From Nitratireductor thuwali (GTDB lineage: Bacteria; Pseudomonadota; Alphaproteobacteria; Rhizobiales; Rhizobiaceae), in the NCBI RefSeq assembly GCF_036621415.1, contig NZ_CP030941.1, positions 2,354,001 to 2,418,000 on the forward strand: DNA of 64,000 nt, read 5' to 3'. The notes under the pieces are model-generated. The model had not been told where the DNA came from and did not search any database. It was given only the letters and a program-made list of their open reading frames with translations. Made by a program: the position numbers and the translations under genes. Shown in pieces: positions 7,511 through 15,325 of this stretch. Position 1 is the stretch's first letter. The number at the start of each line of letters is the position of its first letter.

Positions 7511-7978
7511 TCAGCGTCCTAAGTCGCTGTAACAACTTCGAACGGCGGCTTTTCGGGGCGCTTGGCGTGCATCTGCACCAGCGAGCGATGTGACGCGCAT
7601 CCAAGCGGCAATGCCAACAACGGCGGCGCCGACGCTGGCGAAGACAAGCGTCCAAGGTTCACCCCCGCCACCTGTTTCGGAAAGCCCCTTGACCGCTTGG
7701 AAGCCAGCGACACCCGCTGGCAAGGCATAAAGTGCACCGAGCAGGAGACGGATGACTGGCGACCTGACCGCAGCGAAGGCCACTTGCCCCAGAATGAAAG
7801 CCGTGGCGCCGGCGAACAGGGCGAGAGCAATCGCGCCGAGCGTTCCCACGCCGTTTTCGAACGCGTAGTAGCCAACCGTGATGGCGACGAAGCATGGAAG
7901 CGCGTAGATGGCCAAGTTGAACAGCAGCCAGCACAGAAAACCGAGCCCGATGATGCTCAAAAACGCCGACAGGAACAT
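7511..7978 (-). CDS. ICE-associated integral membrane protein
   Basis: A 155-residue protein with about four predicted transmembrane helices (FLSIIGLGFLCWLLFNLAIY, a long helix after ENGVGTLGAIALALFAGA, SPVIRLLLGALYALPAGVAG, PWTLVFASVGAAVVGIAAW). The start at 7978 is set by the family-like onset MFLSAFLSIIG and by GGAGACCGCCC upstream. I cannot assign a function; similar small membrane proteins recur beside DUF2493 in ICEs of this class. It is preceded at 104 bp by the 8082-8100 repeat element. Confidence 0.65.
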   Translation of the reverse strand: MFLSAFLSIIGLGFLCWLLFNLAIYALPCFVAITVGYYAFENGVGTLGAIALALFAGATAFILGQVAFAAVRSPVIRLLLGALYALPAGVAGFQAVKGLSETGGGGEPWTLVFASVGAAVVGIAAWMRVTSLAGADARQAPRKAAVRSCYSDLGR

Positions 7979-8048
7979 GGGCGGTCTCCTTGTGGACAGA
8001 GCGCCTCTGCCAGCCGCCAAGGCGCCATTCGAAGCATAACGCAAAGCA

Positions 8049-8072
8049 GCGCGCCGGAAATTACCGGCGCGC
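8049..8072. repeat. Hairpin downstream of DUF2493
   Basis: GCGCGCCGG (8049-8057) and CCGGCGCGC (8064-8072) are perfect 9-bp arms around AAATTA. It lies 25 bp past the DUF2493 stop and in front of the membrane-protein gene; no T-run follows on the minus strand. Confidence 0.5.
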
Positions 8073-8080
8073 GCATCGGG

Positions 8081-8100
8081 TGATGCATCCGATGCATCAC
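8081..8100. promoter_or_regulatory. Palindromic ATGCAT operator-like site
   Basis: TGATGCAT (8081-8088) and ATGCATCA (8092-8099) form a perfect palindrome with a 3-bp centre. It overlaps the stop codon of the DUF2493 gene. The 19 bases at 8082-8100 match 2859-2877 at 17 positions and stand at the same 104-bp distance from the next gene start. Confidence 0.5.
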
Positions 8101-9035
8101 GCTGGCTGTATGGTGCGTTTCGGAGACCGGAAATCGAAGAGCGGCACACCGAGCTTTTTGGCTTTATCGGCCAGGTTGTCGGTGATTCCGGACCCCGGAA
8201 AGAGGATGAGCCCGATGGGCATCGCCTCCAGGAGTGCGTCGTTGCGCTTGAACGGCGCGGCCTTCCCGTGGCGTTTCCAATCCGGCTTGAAGACGATCTG
8301 CTGGCATTTTCGGGCGTCGGCCCAGCAAGCAGCGATCTTTTCGGCGCCTTTGGGCGATCCGCCATGCAGGAGCACCATGTCGGCGTGCTTGGTCTTCACC
8401 CGGTCGAGCGCCGCCCAGATGGCGTGATGGTCGGTGACGTCGATCCCGCCGGAGAAAGCCACGCGTGGGCCAGTTGGCAGGAGAGGCTCGATCTCGGCGC
8501 GCCGCTTCGCTGTCAGATAGTCGCGGCTGTCGATCATGGCGGCTGTCAGCGTGCGGCGACTGATCCGTGATCCCGAGTGCGGACGCCAGGGCTGGCCGAT
8601 AAGGGTCTCGAAGTGGTCGGCGGCGATGTCGCGCATGAGTTCGTAGGCATTGCGCCGCTCGATCAGCGTGACGCCCTGCGCCGTCAGGGCTTCGAGCTCG
8701 ACGGAGCGCACTTCCGATCCGTCCTGTTCGCGCTGCGAGCGTTTCTGGGCCTGTTCGTTGTCGTCGAGTTCGCGGTCGACGCGGGCGGCTGTGCGATGGA
8801 ACAAATTCGTTACGGACCAGAGCAGGTCTTCGAGGTCCGGTTCTAGACGCGTATCGCTCAGCGTTGCGGCGAGTGCGTCGAAGATGTCGGCCATCGCAGC
8901 CTGGAGGGCATCGGTTTCGGGCAAGGGTCTCGGATCGGGCTCGTCGGCGAAAGGCCGGTAGCCGTAGAGCTGCAATTCTTCGAGCGCGACGGCGGTTGCG
9001 GAACTGGCCATTGGTTCGGTGGTCTCGGCTGTCAT
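8097..9035 (-). CDS. DUF2493 (SLOG-type) domain protein
   Basis: A 312-residue protein. The N-terminal half (residues 1-180) is helical (YGYRPFADEPDPRPLPETDAL...). The C-terminal half holds the DUF2493/YspA-cpYpsA-like SLOG Rossmann fold: VAFSGGIDVTDHHAIWAALD, MVLLHGGSPKGAEKIAACWA, LFPGSGITDNLADKAKKLGV. SLOG folds bind nucleotides or nucleotide-derived ligands. ATG 9035 has AGGAGACGATCCC upstream. DUF2493 genes are standard ICE core genes of unknown role. Confidence 0.85.
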   Translation of the reverse strand: MTAETTEPMASSATAVALEELQLYGYRPFADEPDPRPLPETDALQAAMADIFDALAATLSDTRLEPDLEDLLWSVTNLFHRTAARVDRELDDNEQAQKRSQREQDGSEVRSVELEALTAQGVTLIERRNAYELMRDIAADHFETLIGQPWRPHSGSRISRRTLTAAMIDSRDYLTAKRRAEIEPLLPTGPRVAFSGGIDVTDHHAIWAALDRVKTKHADMVLLHGGSPKGAEKIAACWADARKCQQIVFKPDWKRHGKAAPFKRNDALLEAMPIGLILFPGSGITDNLADKAKKLGVPLFDFRSPKRTIQPA

Positions 9036-9152
9036 GGGATCGTCTCCTGTTCGGCATGGGCCGCGCCTCTCGCGGCCTTCCCGAGCGACGGAAAAGCGGG
9101 GGCCGGCCGGGACTGCACCGCCGATCCCGGCGGCCGGAGCCAAAGGCGGAGG

Positions 9153-9271
9153 ACGGCGGAGGCGGCGCTCTTTTGTTTCGCGCTGCAAAGCCGGGCGCAG
9201 ATATGGTTTGTGTCCCCACGCGAAACGCGTGGGGTGGGCCCGGCGGCGGAAAAGAGCGCCGCCGCAGCCGT
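9153..9271. repeat. Large nested inverted repeat between DUF2493 and Toprim genes
   Basis: Outer arms 9153-9174 and 9250-9271 are complementary at 20 of 22 positions (innermost 14 perfect, GGCGGCGCTCTTTT). Inside, CCCCACGCG (9214-9222) and CGCGTGGGG (9226-9234) form a perfect 9-bp stem with an AAA loop. No open frame in the 350-bp spacer looks protein-coding. A structured RNA or terminator are both possible. Confidence 0.65.
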
Positions 9272-9385
9272 TGCTGGCCCGGCCGGGCTCCGCTCCGTCT
9301 TGCTCCTCTCGGAAGGCCGAAGGCGTGGCTTTCGGACAAGGAGACGACGATGCAGGCGAGAATGGCGACAGGCCTGCTCAACTGC

Positions 9386-10426
9386 TCAGGGATCGCAGGA
9401 AAGCAGCCGCGATAGATCGGCCGTGGCCAGTTGCTGACTGAGATGCACCTGGAGTTTATCCCGCCCGAGCTTGCGGAGGTCTTCGTTGAAGTCGTCGCCA
9501 AGGGGAGCAAGCCGGATCGTCTCGATGCCGACGGCATCTGCGCGTTCCGTCAGTTTGTCAGCCGCCATGGCGCCTGCTTCGTCGGCGTCGGCCGCGATAT
9601 AGAGACGCCGAAGCCCTGCCGGCAGGATCAGCGCGGCGAGATGGTTGGCCGATAACGCGGCGATGATCGGCAGGTCGGGTAACCCCATGCGCAGTGACAG
9701 CGTGCTTTCCAGCCCTTCGCCGGCAGCAAGAATGTCGGTCGCGGCCCCGATCCGCACGCCATGGCCGAGCAGATTTCCCATGGCCTTGCGCGGCGGATTG
9801 AGCGGCGCCTTGCGGGCTGTCGCCGGATCGAGCCACGTGCGATGGACGCCAGTGAGGTTGCCGTGTCCGTCCGTGACCTTTGCAAGCAATGCAGGCCAAG
9901 TCTCTGGCGGCGCCTCTTTCGGCTGATCTTCGCGCCAATAGTAGCAATGCGGATGAAACCGAAGCGCTGGCGCATCGCCAAGACCGATGAGACGGCGTCG
10001 ATGCAGATAGCGTTCGGCGAGCGTTCCAGCGACCGGCCGCCCCATGGCGAAGAGACGACGCGCCGCCTCCGGTGATCCGGCAGGCGCGGATTGGCGCTGA
10101 CGTCGTGGCGGTTCGAGGCGTGGCAGACTCAGGAAGCGCCGTGCCTCATCGAGTGTCTCGCCGAAGGTGTGTAGTTGCCGCGCGGAAGCTATGAGGTCGA
10201 GCAGATCGCCATGTTCGCCCGTGGCGGCGTCGGTCCATTTCCCGGCAGCGCCCGGACCATGAGTTGGTCCTGTCAGGCGCACATAGAGACTGCGCCCCGG
10301 CGTGTTCCGGGCGTCGCCGACGATCCAGTAGCGGCCTTGCCTGCGGCCGTTGGAGAGATAATGGCGGCAAACGGCCTCCGCCTCGCGCGCGAGCCGTCGC
10401 GTGATGTCGGATGCTGTATCGGTCAT
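9386..10426 (-). CDS. Toprim domain-containing protein (DUF7146-type), ICE primase-like
   Basis: A 346-residue protein. The N-terminal part (AVCRHYLSNGRRQGRYWIVG, AAGKWTDAATGEHGDLLDLI) resembles the DUF7146 region of mobile-element primase-like proteins. The C-terminal Toprim has its glutamate in LAAGEGLESTLSL and aspartates in YIAADADEAG. Such proteins are found with ParB and DUF932 in ICEs and plasmids and may act in replication of the excised element. ATG 10426 has GGAGG five bases upstream and is preferred over 10438. A strong terminator sits just ahead of the start, so expression needs its own promoter or readthrough. Confidence 0.8.
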   Translation of the reverse strand: MTDTASDITRRLAREAEAVCRHYLSNGRRQGRYWIVGDARNTPGRSLYVRLTGPTHGPGAAGKWTDAATGEHGDLLDLIASARQLHTFGETLDEARRFLSLPRLEPPRRQRQSAPAGSPEAARRLFAMGRPVAGTLAERYLHRRRLIGLGDAPALRFHPHCYYWREDQPKEAPPETWPALLAKVTDGHGNLTGVHRTWLDPATARKAPLNPPRKAMGNLLGHGVRIGAATDILAAGEGLESTLSLRMGLPDLPIIAALSANHLAALILPAGLRRLYIAADADEAGAMAADKLTERADAVGIETIRLAPLGDDFNEDLRKLGRDKLQVHLSQQLATADLSRLLSCDP

Positions 10427-10441
10427 CCACGCCTCCATATT

Positions 10442-10482
10442 GACAGCAAAAAAGAAGGAGCCCGCCACGATGGGCGGGCTCC
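10442..10482 (-). terminator. Rho-independent terminator after the ParB-like gene
   Basis: On the minus strand a perfect 10-bp stem (GGAGCCCGCC with GGCGGGCTCC, 10457-10482) is followed by TTCTTTTTTG. It ends only 4 to 16 bp before the Toprim start codons. Confidence 0.85.
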
Positions 10483-10494
10483 AGGGGCGGCTGC

Positions 10495-10518
10495 GGGAGC
10501 CACGGGGGAATGGCTCCC
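10495..10518 (-). terminator. Second hairpin just past the ParB-like stop
   Basis: GGGAGCCA (10495-10502) pairs perfectly with TGGCTCCC (10511-10518), 3 bp beyond the ParB-like stop codon at 10521. With the next hairpin it makes a tandem terminator. Confidence 0.5.
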
Positions 10519-10520
10519 GG

Positions 10521-12578
10521 TCACTCGGCCGCAGTGGCGAAGGCGTTGCCGGTGACAGGTTCATCGTCGGCGATGACGGCGGAATCGCCCATGGCCGTTT
10601 CGCCGCCGCCAGCCGCCGATTGCACTTCGCCCTCGGGAAGGCCCGGCATGCGCAGCACTTCGGGCAGCCAACCACTCCCGCTGAGGAGCTCTTCGGCCGC
10701 CGCGACCATGTCCGGCTTCTTGAGACCCGCGATGCGGTCGGCGGCTTCATCGCCCTTGGCTTCGCGCACGGCCTCCAGAATGCGGGCCTTGGTGACGCGC
10801 GCGAGATAGCTCTCGCCCGTCGGCGTCCAGCCGGCCGCCGCCATGTCGAGCCCGAGCTTTGCCGCCAGCACGTCCGCGTGGGCGAGCGCCCGCGGCCGGC
10901 GGTTGTAGGGTTCATGGACGGCATTGACGGTCATGGCGACGCAATGCGCGAACAGCGCCTCACGGCTGTCGCTGTCGAAACCAACCAGCGCATCCCACAG
11001 ATCCTCAGGCGCTTTGGGAAGCGCAGCGAGCCACCTATCGGTGCGAGCGTCGATGTTGAGCGCATAGGCCGTGTCGGCGAGGCCCGACGCCTGAGCACCC
11101 AGACTTGAGCTGTGCGGCGTGATCTCGACGCAGCTATCCAGCGGATAGTGATAGAACAGCCGCAGCGTCATCGCGTGCAGGGCGGCGAGGAACGCCGTCT
11201 GCGGATCGTTGGCCAGCGCGTCGCGCAGGGCAAGCGTGCGATGCGCCGTCAGCTCCATGACGAGGCGGTCGGAGAGCGGCTTCAGGCCATCGTCTTCCTC
11301 TTCGGTCTCTGCGCTGGAATCCGTAGTCGTGGCATGATCGACCTCTTCATCGGCGGAGGCGTTAATCCCATCGACCTCATCCTGCCCATCGGTCTCGACC
11401 GGGGGTTCGTCCTCGGGGCGGACATAGCCGCGCTCCACACGCAAGCGACCGTCATGGCCGATGCTGACAAAGACGCCAGCCATGGCGATTTCGTCGGGCT
11501 CGAAGCGGACGGGTCGCTCCTGCAAGGCTTCCATCGCCGTTTCGATCTCGCCGAGCCGGATGTCGATCTCTTCCGGGAACTCCTCGGCGCTGGCGTACTC
11601 GTCTTCGAGCTGATCGTATTCAGCCTTGAGCGCTTCTAAGCTGGCCGTCTCCTCGTCGCTCATCGGCTCGGGCTCGCCGATAATCCGGCGCAGACCGTAG
11701 GTGTGGCCGTAAGGGAAGTCGGCGCCGATCTCGATCCATTTCCAGCCTTCGGCACGGATCGCTTGCGTCTCTGTTTCGAGCTTTTCAACGACGAGCTTCG
11801 CAAGCAGCCCTGCGTCCTGCAGCCAACCGCCATCGTCGGACTGGAAGAGATCGCGCAGGATGACGCCGCCGGCGGCTTCATAGGCGTCGAGCCCGACGAA
11901 CTGCGCCCGGCGGTCGGAGGCCCGCACGGCGCCTTCGGTCAGCATGCGGCGGATCTCAAAGGGCTGCCTCGCGTAGGTCCGCTTGACCGATTCCCAGACC
12001 TGTTCCTGGCGCTCATGATCGGGATTGACCGTGAAGGCCACGAGCTGGTCGAGCGTCATTTCCTCTTCCGCATATGCGTCGAGGAGCGACGGCGAGACGG
12101 CGGCGAGCTTCAGCCGTTGCTTGACGACATTCGCGGAGACGAAGAAGGCCGCCGCGATCTCTTCCTCGCTCTTGCCCTTCTCCCGCATCGCCTGGAAGGC
12201 GCGGAACTGGTCGAGCGGATGAAGCGGCGCACGCTGAACATTTTCGGCCAGGCTGTCCTCTTCGGCGAGGCCGTCGGTGCGCACGATGCAGGGCACGGGC
12301 GCGGTGCGATTGAGCCGCTTCTGCTTGACCAGCAATTCGAGCGCCCGGTAGCGGCGTCCGCCGGCCGGGATCTCGAACATGCCGGTTTCCGCGCCGTCAT
12401 CGTCCAGCACCGGCCGGACGGTGATCGAGGACAGGAGCGTGCGCCGGGCGATATCCTCGGCCAACTCCTCGATCGAGACGCCGGCCTTGACGCGCCGGAC
12501 ATTGGACTGGCTCAGCACCAGCTTGTTGAAGGGGATGTCACGCGAGGCGCTCAAGCGTATTTTCTGAGACTTTGTCAT
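10521..12578 (-). CDS. ParB/RepB/Spo0J-type partition protein, ICE type (685 aa)
   Basis: The N-terminal ParB domain (residues about 13-120) contains IPFNKLVLSQSNVRR, EIPAGGRRYRALELL and the arginine-rich box II-like LAENVQRAPLHPLDQFRAF; ParB uses this fold as a CTPase clamp. A KorB/HTH region follows (SEEEIAAAFFVSANVVKQRLKLA). The remainder to 685 residues is the extended C-terminal part typical of ICE and plasmid 'ParB-like nuclease' proteins, with an acidic linker around residues 400-450. No ParA partner is visible here. The start 12578 has GGAGAACTGAC upstream, inside a leader shared with the DUF932 gene. Confidence 0.88.
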   Translation of the reverse strand: MTKSQKIRLSASRDIPFNKLVLSQSNVRRVKAGVSIEELAEDIARRTLLSSITVRPVLDDDGAETGMFEIPAGGRRYRALELLVKQKRLNRTAPVPCIVRTDGLAEEDSLAENVQRAPLHPLDQFRAFQAMREKGKSEEEIAAAFFVSANVVKQRLKLAAVSPSLLDAYAEEEMTLDQLVAFTVNPDHERQEQVWESVKRTYARQPFEIRRMLTEGAVRASDRRAQFVGLDAYEAAGGVILRDLFQSDDGGWLQDAGLLAKLVVEKLETETQAIRAEGWKWIEIGADFPYGHTYGLRRIIGEPEPMSDEETASLEALKAEYDQLEDEYASAEEFPEEIDIRLGEIETAMEALQERPVRFEPDEIAMAGVFVSIGHDGRLRVERGYVRPEDEPPVETDGQDEVDGINASADEEVDHATTTDSSAETEEEDDGLKPLSDRLVMELTAHRTLALRDALANDPQTAFLAALHAMTLRLFYHYPLDSCVEITPHSSSLGAQASGLADTAYALNIDARTDRWLAALPKAPEDLWDALVGFDSDSREALFAHCVAMTVNAVHEPYNRRPRALAHADVLAAKLGLDMAAAGWTPTGESYLARVTKARILEAVREAKGDEAADRIAGLKKPDMVAAAEELLSGSGWLPEVLRMPGLPEGEVQSAAGGGETAMGDSAVIADDEPVTGNAFATAAE

Positions 12579-12584
12579 GTCAGT

Positions 12585-12637
12585 TCTCCGCGACGGGCCA
12601 GCCGGGAGCCTCTCTCTCGACCTCCGAACCCGTCACG
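12585..12637 (-). repeat. Conserved 53-bp leader, copy 1 (ahead of parB-like gene)
   Basis: This 53-bp segment matches 13908-13960 at 50 of 53 positions and ends with the Shine-Dalgarno GGAGA. GACGGG and CCCGTC at its two ends can pair. On the minus strand it directly follows the T-run of the terminator at 12638-12680. Confidence 0.7.
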
Positions 12638-12680
12638 AAAAAAACGGCCCGCCTCTTCCTCTCGAGGAAGCGACGGACCG
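12638..12680 (-). terminator. Rho-independent terminator after DUF932
   Basis: On the minus strand a long stem with CTTCCTC/GAGGAAG at its tip and CGGTCC/GGGCCG at its base (12645-12680, with G-U pairs) is followed by seven T residues (12638-12644). It lies 27 bp past the DUF932 stop and abuts the parB leader. Confidence 0.8.
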
Positions 12681-12706
12681 AAGACAGACAGAGCGCCGAT
12701 TTCAGA

Positions 12707-13900
12707 CTACGCCGCGCGCTCCAGGAGTTTCTTCGCCTTGCCCTCCATATCGAGCCGGGCGTCCTGCTGAGGCTTCGACCGGGCCACGGCAGTGATGCCC
12801 TGCACGAAGTCGAACACGGACTCTGGCGGGCGGCCTTCCTCGACAAGGATCGTCTCGACGATCCTGGCCGTCTCCGCCTTGGAGAAGCCCCGCTTGCGGA
12901 GGAAGTCGGTGCGGTCGTCGTCACTGCGGGCGACGATCCGCTCGCGCGCCGCACGGATACCTTCGACGAAGGGGCGTGGCGAGGAGTCGGCGAAGCGGGT
13001 CAGCGCCGGCGCCGCCTCGTGCGCGAAGCGGTTGGCGGCGTATTTGGAATGCCGGATGCTAATCTCCTGGAAGTCTTCGACGCCCCAGAGATTGCGGTTC
13101 TGGCAGACGGCGCGGAGATAGAAACTGGCGATGCCGAGCGCCTTGGCGCCGACTTCCGAGTTCCAGCAATAAAAGCCCCGGAAATAGAGATCCGGCGATC
13201 CGTCCGGCAGTTTGCCTGCCTCGATCGGATTCATATCGTCGACCAGGAAGAGGAAGACGTCGCGATCGGAGGCGTAGAGCGTCGTCGTGTCCTTGGTGAC
13301 GTCGACCATCGGGTTGTAGACGCCGCTCGACCAGTCGAGCATGCCGGGCACTTTCCAGCGCGTATCGCCGGTCCCGTTCCCCGCGATCTTCTGCACGGCG
13401 GCGACGAGTTCGTGGTCGTAGATGCGGCCATAGTCCGGGCCGGTGACGGCGCGCAGCTCGGTACGCCCATCCTCGGTTTCCAGCGTCTTGATCTGCTCGG
13501 CGCGGTGCGAGGTGAGCCCGTATTGCAGATTGATGCCCGCGAGCGGCGCCGGGAGCTGGCGCAGATAGGCTGCCGGGGCGCTGACCAGGCTGGCCAGCTG
13601 GCCGAAGCTCCAATGGGTCGGCGCGGCTGGCGCGTCGGCTTCGGGCAGGATGAGCGCCAGGTTTTCCGGGTCGTCGCGATGCGCCTCGACGCGGATCGCG
13701 GCGCTTTCGACCGTGCGCGTGCGGCTGCGCTCGGCGCGGCCCTTCACCGCCGCGAAGAGCTCCGACAAGGACAGGTAGCGCTCGTCATCGGGCCGCGAAA
13801 ACCACTCCGAGGAGACGCGGCCAATCCGCTCTCCGCGAGATACATCGACTGTGTAGCCGCCGTTCGCGTCGCGCCGGCCGTCCAGGGTAAGGTTGGTCAT
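12707..13900 (-). CDS. DUF932 domain-containing protein
   Basis: A 397-residue protein matching DUF932 throughout (SEWFSRPDDERYLSLSELFA, GQLASLVSAPAAYLRQLPAP, RAVTGPDYGRIYDHELVAAV, DRDVFLFLVDD, YCWNSEVGAKALGIASFYL). These proteins are related to the phage/plasmid LGT_TIGR03299 group and are carried by plasmids, phages and ICEs; the biochemical role is unproven. The start 13900 has GGAGA seven bases upstream within the shared 53-bp leader. A terminator follows the gene. Confidence 0.88.
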   Translation of the reverse strand: MTNLTLDGRRDANGGYTVDVSRGERIGRVSSEWFSRPDDERYLSLSELFAAVKGRAERSRTRTVESAAIRVEAHRDDPENLALILPEADAPAAPTHWSFGQLASLVSAPAAYLRQLPAPLAGINLQYGLTSHRAEQIKTLETEDGRTELRAVTGPDYGRIYDHELVAAVQKIAGNGTGDTRWKVPGMLDWSSGVYNPMVDVTKDTTTLYASDRDVFLFLVDDMNPIEAGKLPDGSPDLYFRGFYCWNSEVGAKALGIASFYLRAVCQNRNLWGVEDFQEISIRHSKYAANRFAHEAAPALTRFADSSPRPFVEGIRAARERIVARSDDDRTDFLRKRGFSKAETARIVETILVEEGRPPESVFDFVQGITAVARSKPQQDARLDMEGKAKKLLERAA

Positions 13901-13907
13901 GGGTCAA

Positions 13908-13960
13908 TCTCCGCGACGGGCCGGCCGAGAGCCTCTCTCTCGACCTCCAAACCCGTCACG
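13908..13960 (-). repeat. Conserved 53-bp leader, copy 2 (ahead of DUF932)
   Basis: It differs from the 12585-12637 copy at three positions. In this copy CGAGAG and CTCTCG form an inner stem within the GACGGG/CCCGTC outer stem. The GGAGA of the element serves as ribosome binding site for ATG 13900. A small CGGCG/CGCCG hairpin lies just upstream of it on the minus strand. Confidence 0.7.
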
Positions 13961-14127
13961 GCGAAAGCCGCCGAACTCTTACTCTCTGGGGGCGCTGCGG
14001 GGTCTCCCCGCGGAAGGGATCGGCCGAGACTTCCGGCTTAGCCGCAGGGGAAGGCCGTCCCCTTCTGGATGTTCAGGAAAACCGTAAATGTGTAGAGTCA
14101 GGGTATCAGGCATGTTTGGCGATGGCG

Positions 14128-14146
14128 GGTTGAATTATTTTCAACC
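14128..14146. promoter_or_regulatory. Operator-like inverted repeat before the SbcCD-like operon
   Basis: GGTTGAA (14128-14134) and TTCAACC (14140-14146) are perfect arms around TTATT, 37 bp upstream of the first gene. The position fits an operator near the transcription start. A hairpin GCGGGG/CCCCGC lies further up at 13997-14011. Confidence 0.5.
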
Positions 14147-14182
14147 TTGCTAGAGACGAAGTTATTTTAAGAAGATCACCAA

Positions 14183-15325
14183 ATGACTCTGCGAGTAATA
14201 CACACATCAGACTGGCAAATCGGCAAGGTATTTCGTTTCGTAGATCCTGCTATTATGGGCCTCCTCCAAGAAGCTCGCTTGCGCGCTGTCGGCAAGATCG
14301 GCGAGTTGGCGAAAGAACACGGTGTTCAACATGTGCTAGTTGCCGGCGACGTCTATGACATGGAAGCCTTGTCGCCGCGTTCGCTTAACCAGCCGCTGGA
14401 GCGGATGCGCAACTTCGCCGATACGCATTGGCACCTGCTCCCCGGCAATCACGACCCGCATCGCCCCAACGGACTTTGGGATCAACTCCTGCGCAAGGGG
14501 CTTCCCGCGAACGTCCATGTCTATACGGAGCCGGGGCCTGTCACCTTTGAAGAAGACTCGCTGTCGATCCTTCCGGCCCCTCTCTATCACCGCCGGCGGC
14601 TTGATGATCCGACGGCCTATATGGACGATGTGGCGTTGCGGGACGGGCTGTTCCGTGTCGGGATTGCCCACGGCACGGTGACCGGCTTCGGATCGGAGGA
14701 TCGCGACGTTCCCAACTTCATTGCGCCAGACCGCCCGGCCCGTGCCGGCCTGTCATATCTTGCAATGGGCGACTGGCATGGACAAAAGAAGATCAACGAG
14801 CGCTGCTGGTACAGCGGTACACCGGAGACCGATGCCTTCGATGTGACCGGTGGCGGCCAGGCGCTGCTGGTGGAAATCGACGCTCATGAGCGCGCACCGG
14901 AAGTCACACCGCTGCCGACCGGCCACTACGAATGGCTCACGCAATCGGAGCAGATCAACAGCCGCGAGGACATAGACCGCCTCGCTGGAACGCTGCGGAC
15001 GGTCGCCGCTGACCTGGATCGCGTGCTCATCCGTTTGGCGATTGAAGGCGCCGTGTCGCTTGATGACCGCCAATATTTCGAGAACGAAGTGGTGGATGGC
15101 GTATCAGCCGCGTTCTGTTTCATGCGCGTTGATGACCGGCGCCTGTTCCCGCACCCGACGGCGGAGGACCTTGACCGGATCGATCGCGGCGGCTTCGTCC
15201 GTGCGGCGGCGGAAGAGCTGAAACGCAAATCCGAGGAAGGCAGCGACGACGAACGGGCCATTGCCGCCGAGGCGTTGCAGCGTCTTTATATCGAGCACAT
15301 GAAGCTCCAGGCGGGCCGCCAATGA
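14183..15325 (+). CDS. SbcD/Mre11-like metallophosphoesterase
   Basis: A 380-residue calcineurin-like phosphoesterase of the Mre11/SbcD class. Motifs in order: SDWQIG (residues 9-14, with Gln in place of the usual His of DxH), GDVYD, LPGNHDP, IAHGTVTGF and MGDWHGQ. These build the two-metal nuclease site for 3'-5' exonuclease and endonuclease action on DNA ends. It overlaps the SbcC-like gene in an ATGA, as expected for a complex with that ATPase. It is the first gene of a plus-strand defence or repair block. Gln at motif I occurs in some family members, so activity is not excluded. Confidence 0.82.
   Translation: MTLRVIHTSDWQIGKVFRFVDPAIMGLLQEARLRAVGKIGELAKEHGVQHVLVAGDVYDMEALSPRSLNQPLERMRNFADTHWHLLPGNHDPHRPNGLWDQLLRKGLPANVHVYTEPGPVTFEEDSLSILPAPLYHRRRLDDPTAYMDDVALRDGLFRVGIAHGTVTGFGSEDRDVPNFIAPDRPARAGLSYLAMGDWHGQKKINERCWYSGTPETDAFDVTGGGQALLVEIDAHERAPEVTPLPTGHYEWLTQSEQINSREDIDRLAGTLRTVAADLDRVLIRLAIEGAVSLDDRQYFENEVVDGVSAAFCFMRVDDRRLFPHPTAEDLDRIDRGGFVRAAAEELKRKSEEGSDDERAIAAEALQRLYIEHMKLQAGRQ

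Noticed and set aside
8164..9537. 457-codon minus frame across DUF2493 and its leader
   Set aside because: Arginine/serine/proline-rich product crossing two real features; DUF2493 in the neighbouring frame explains the region.
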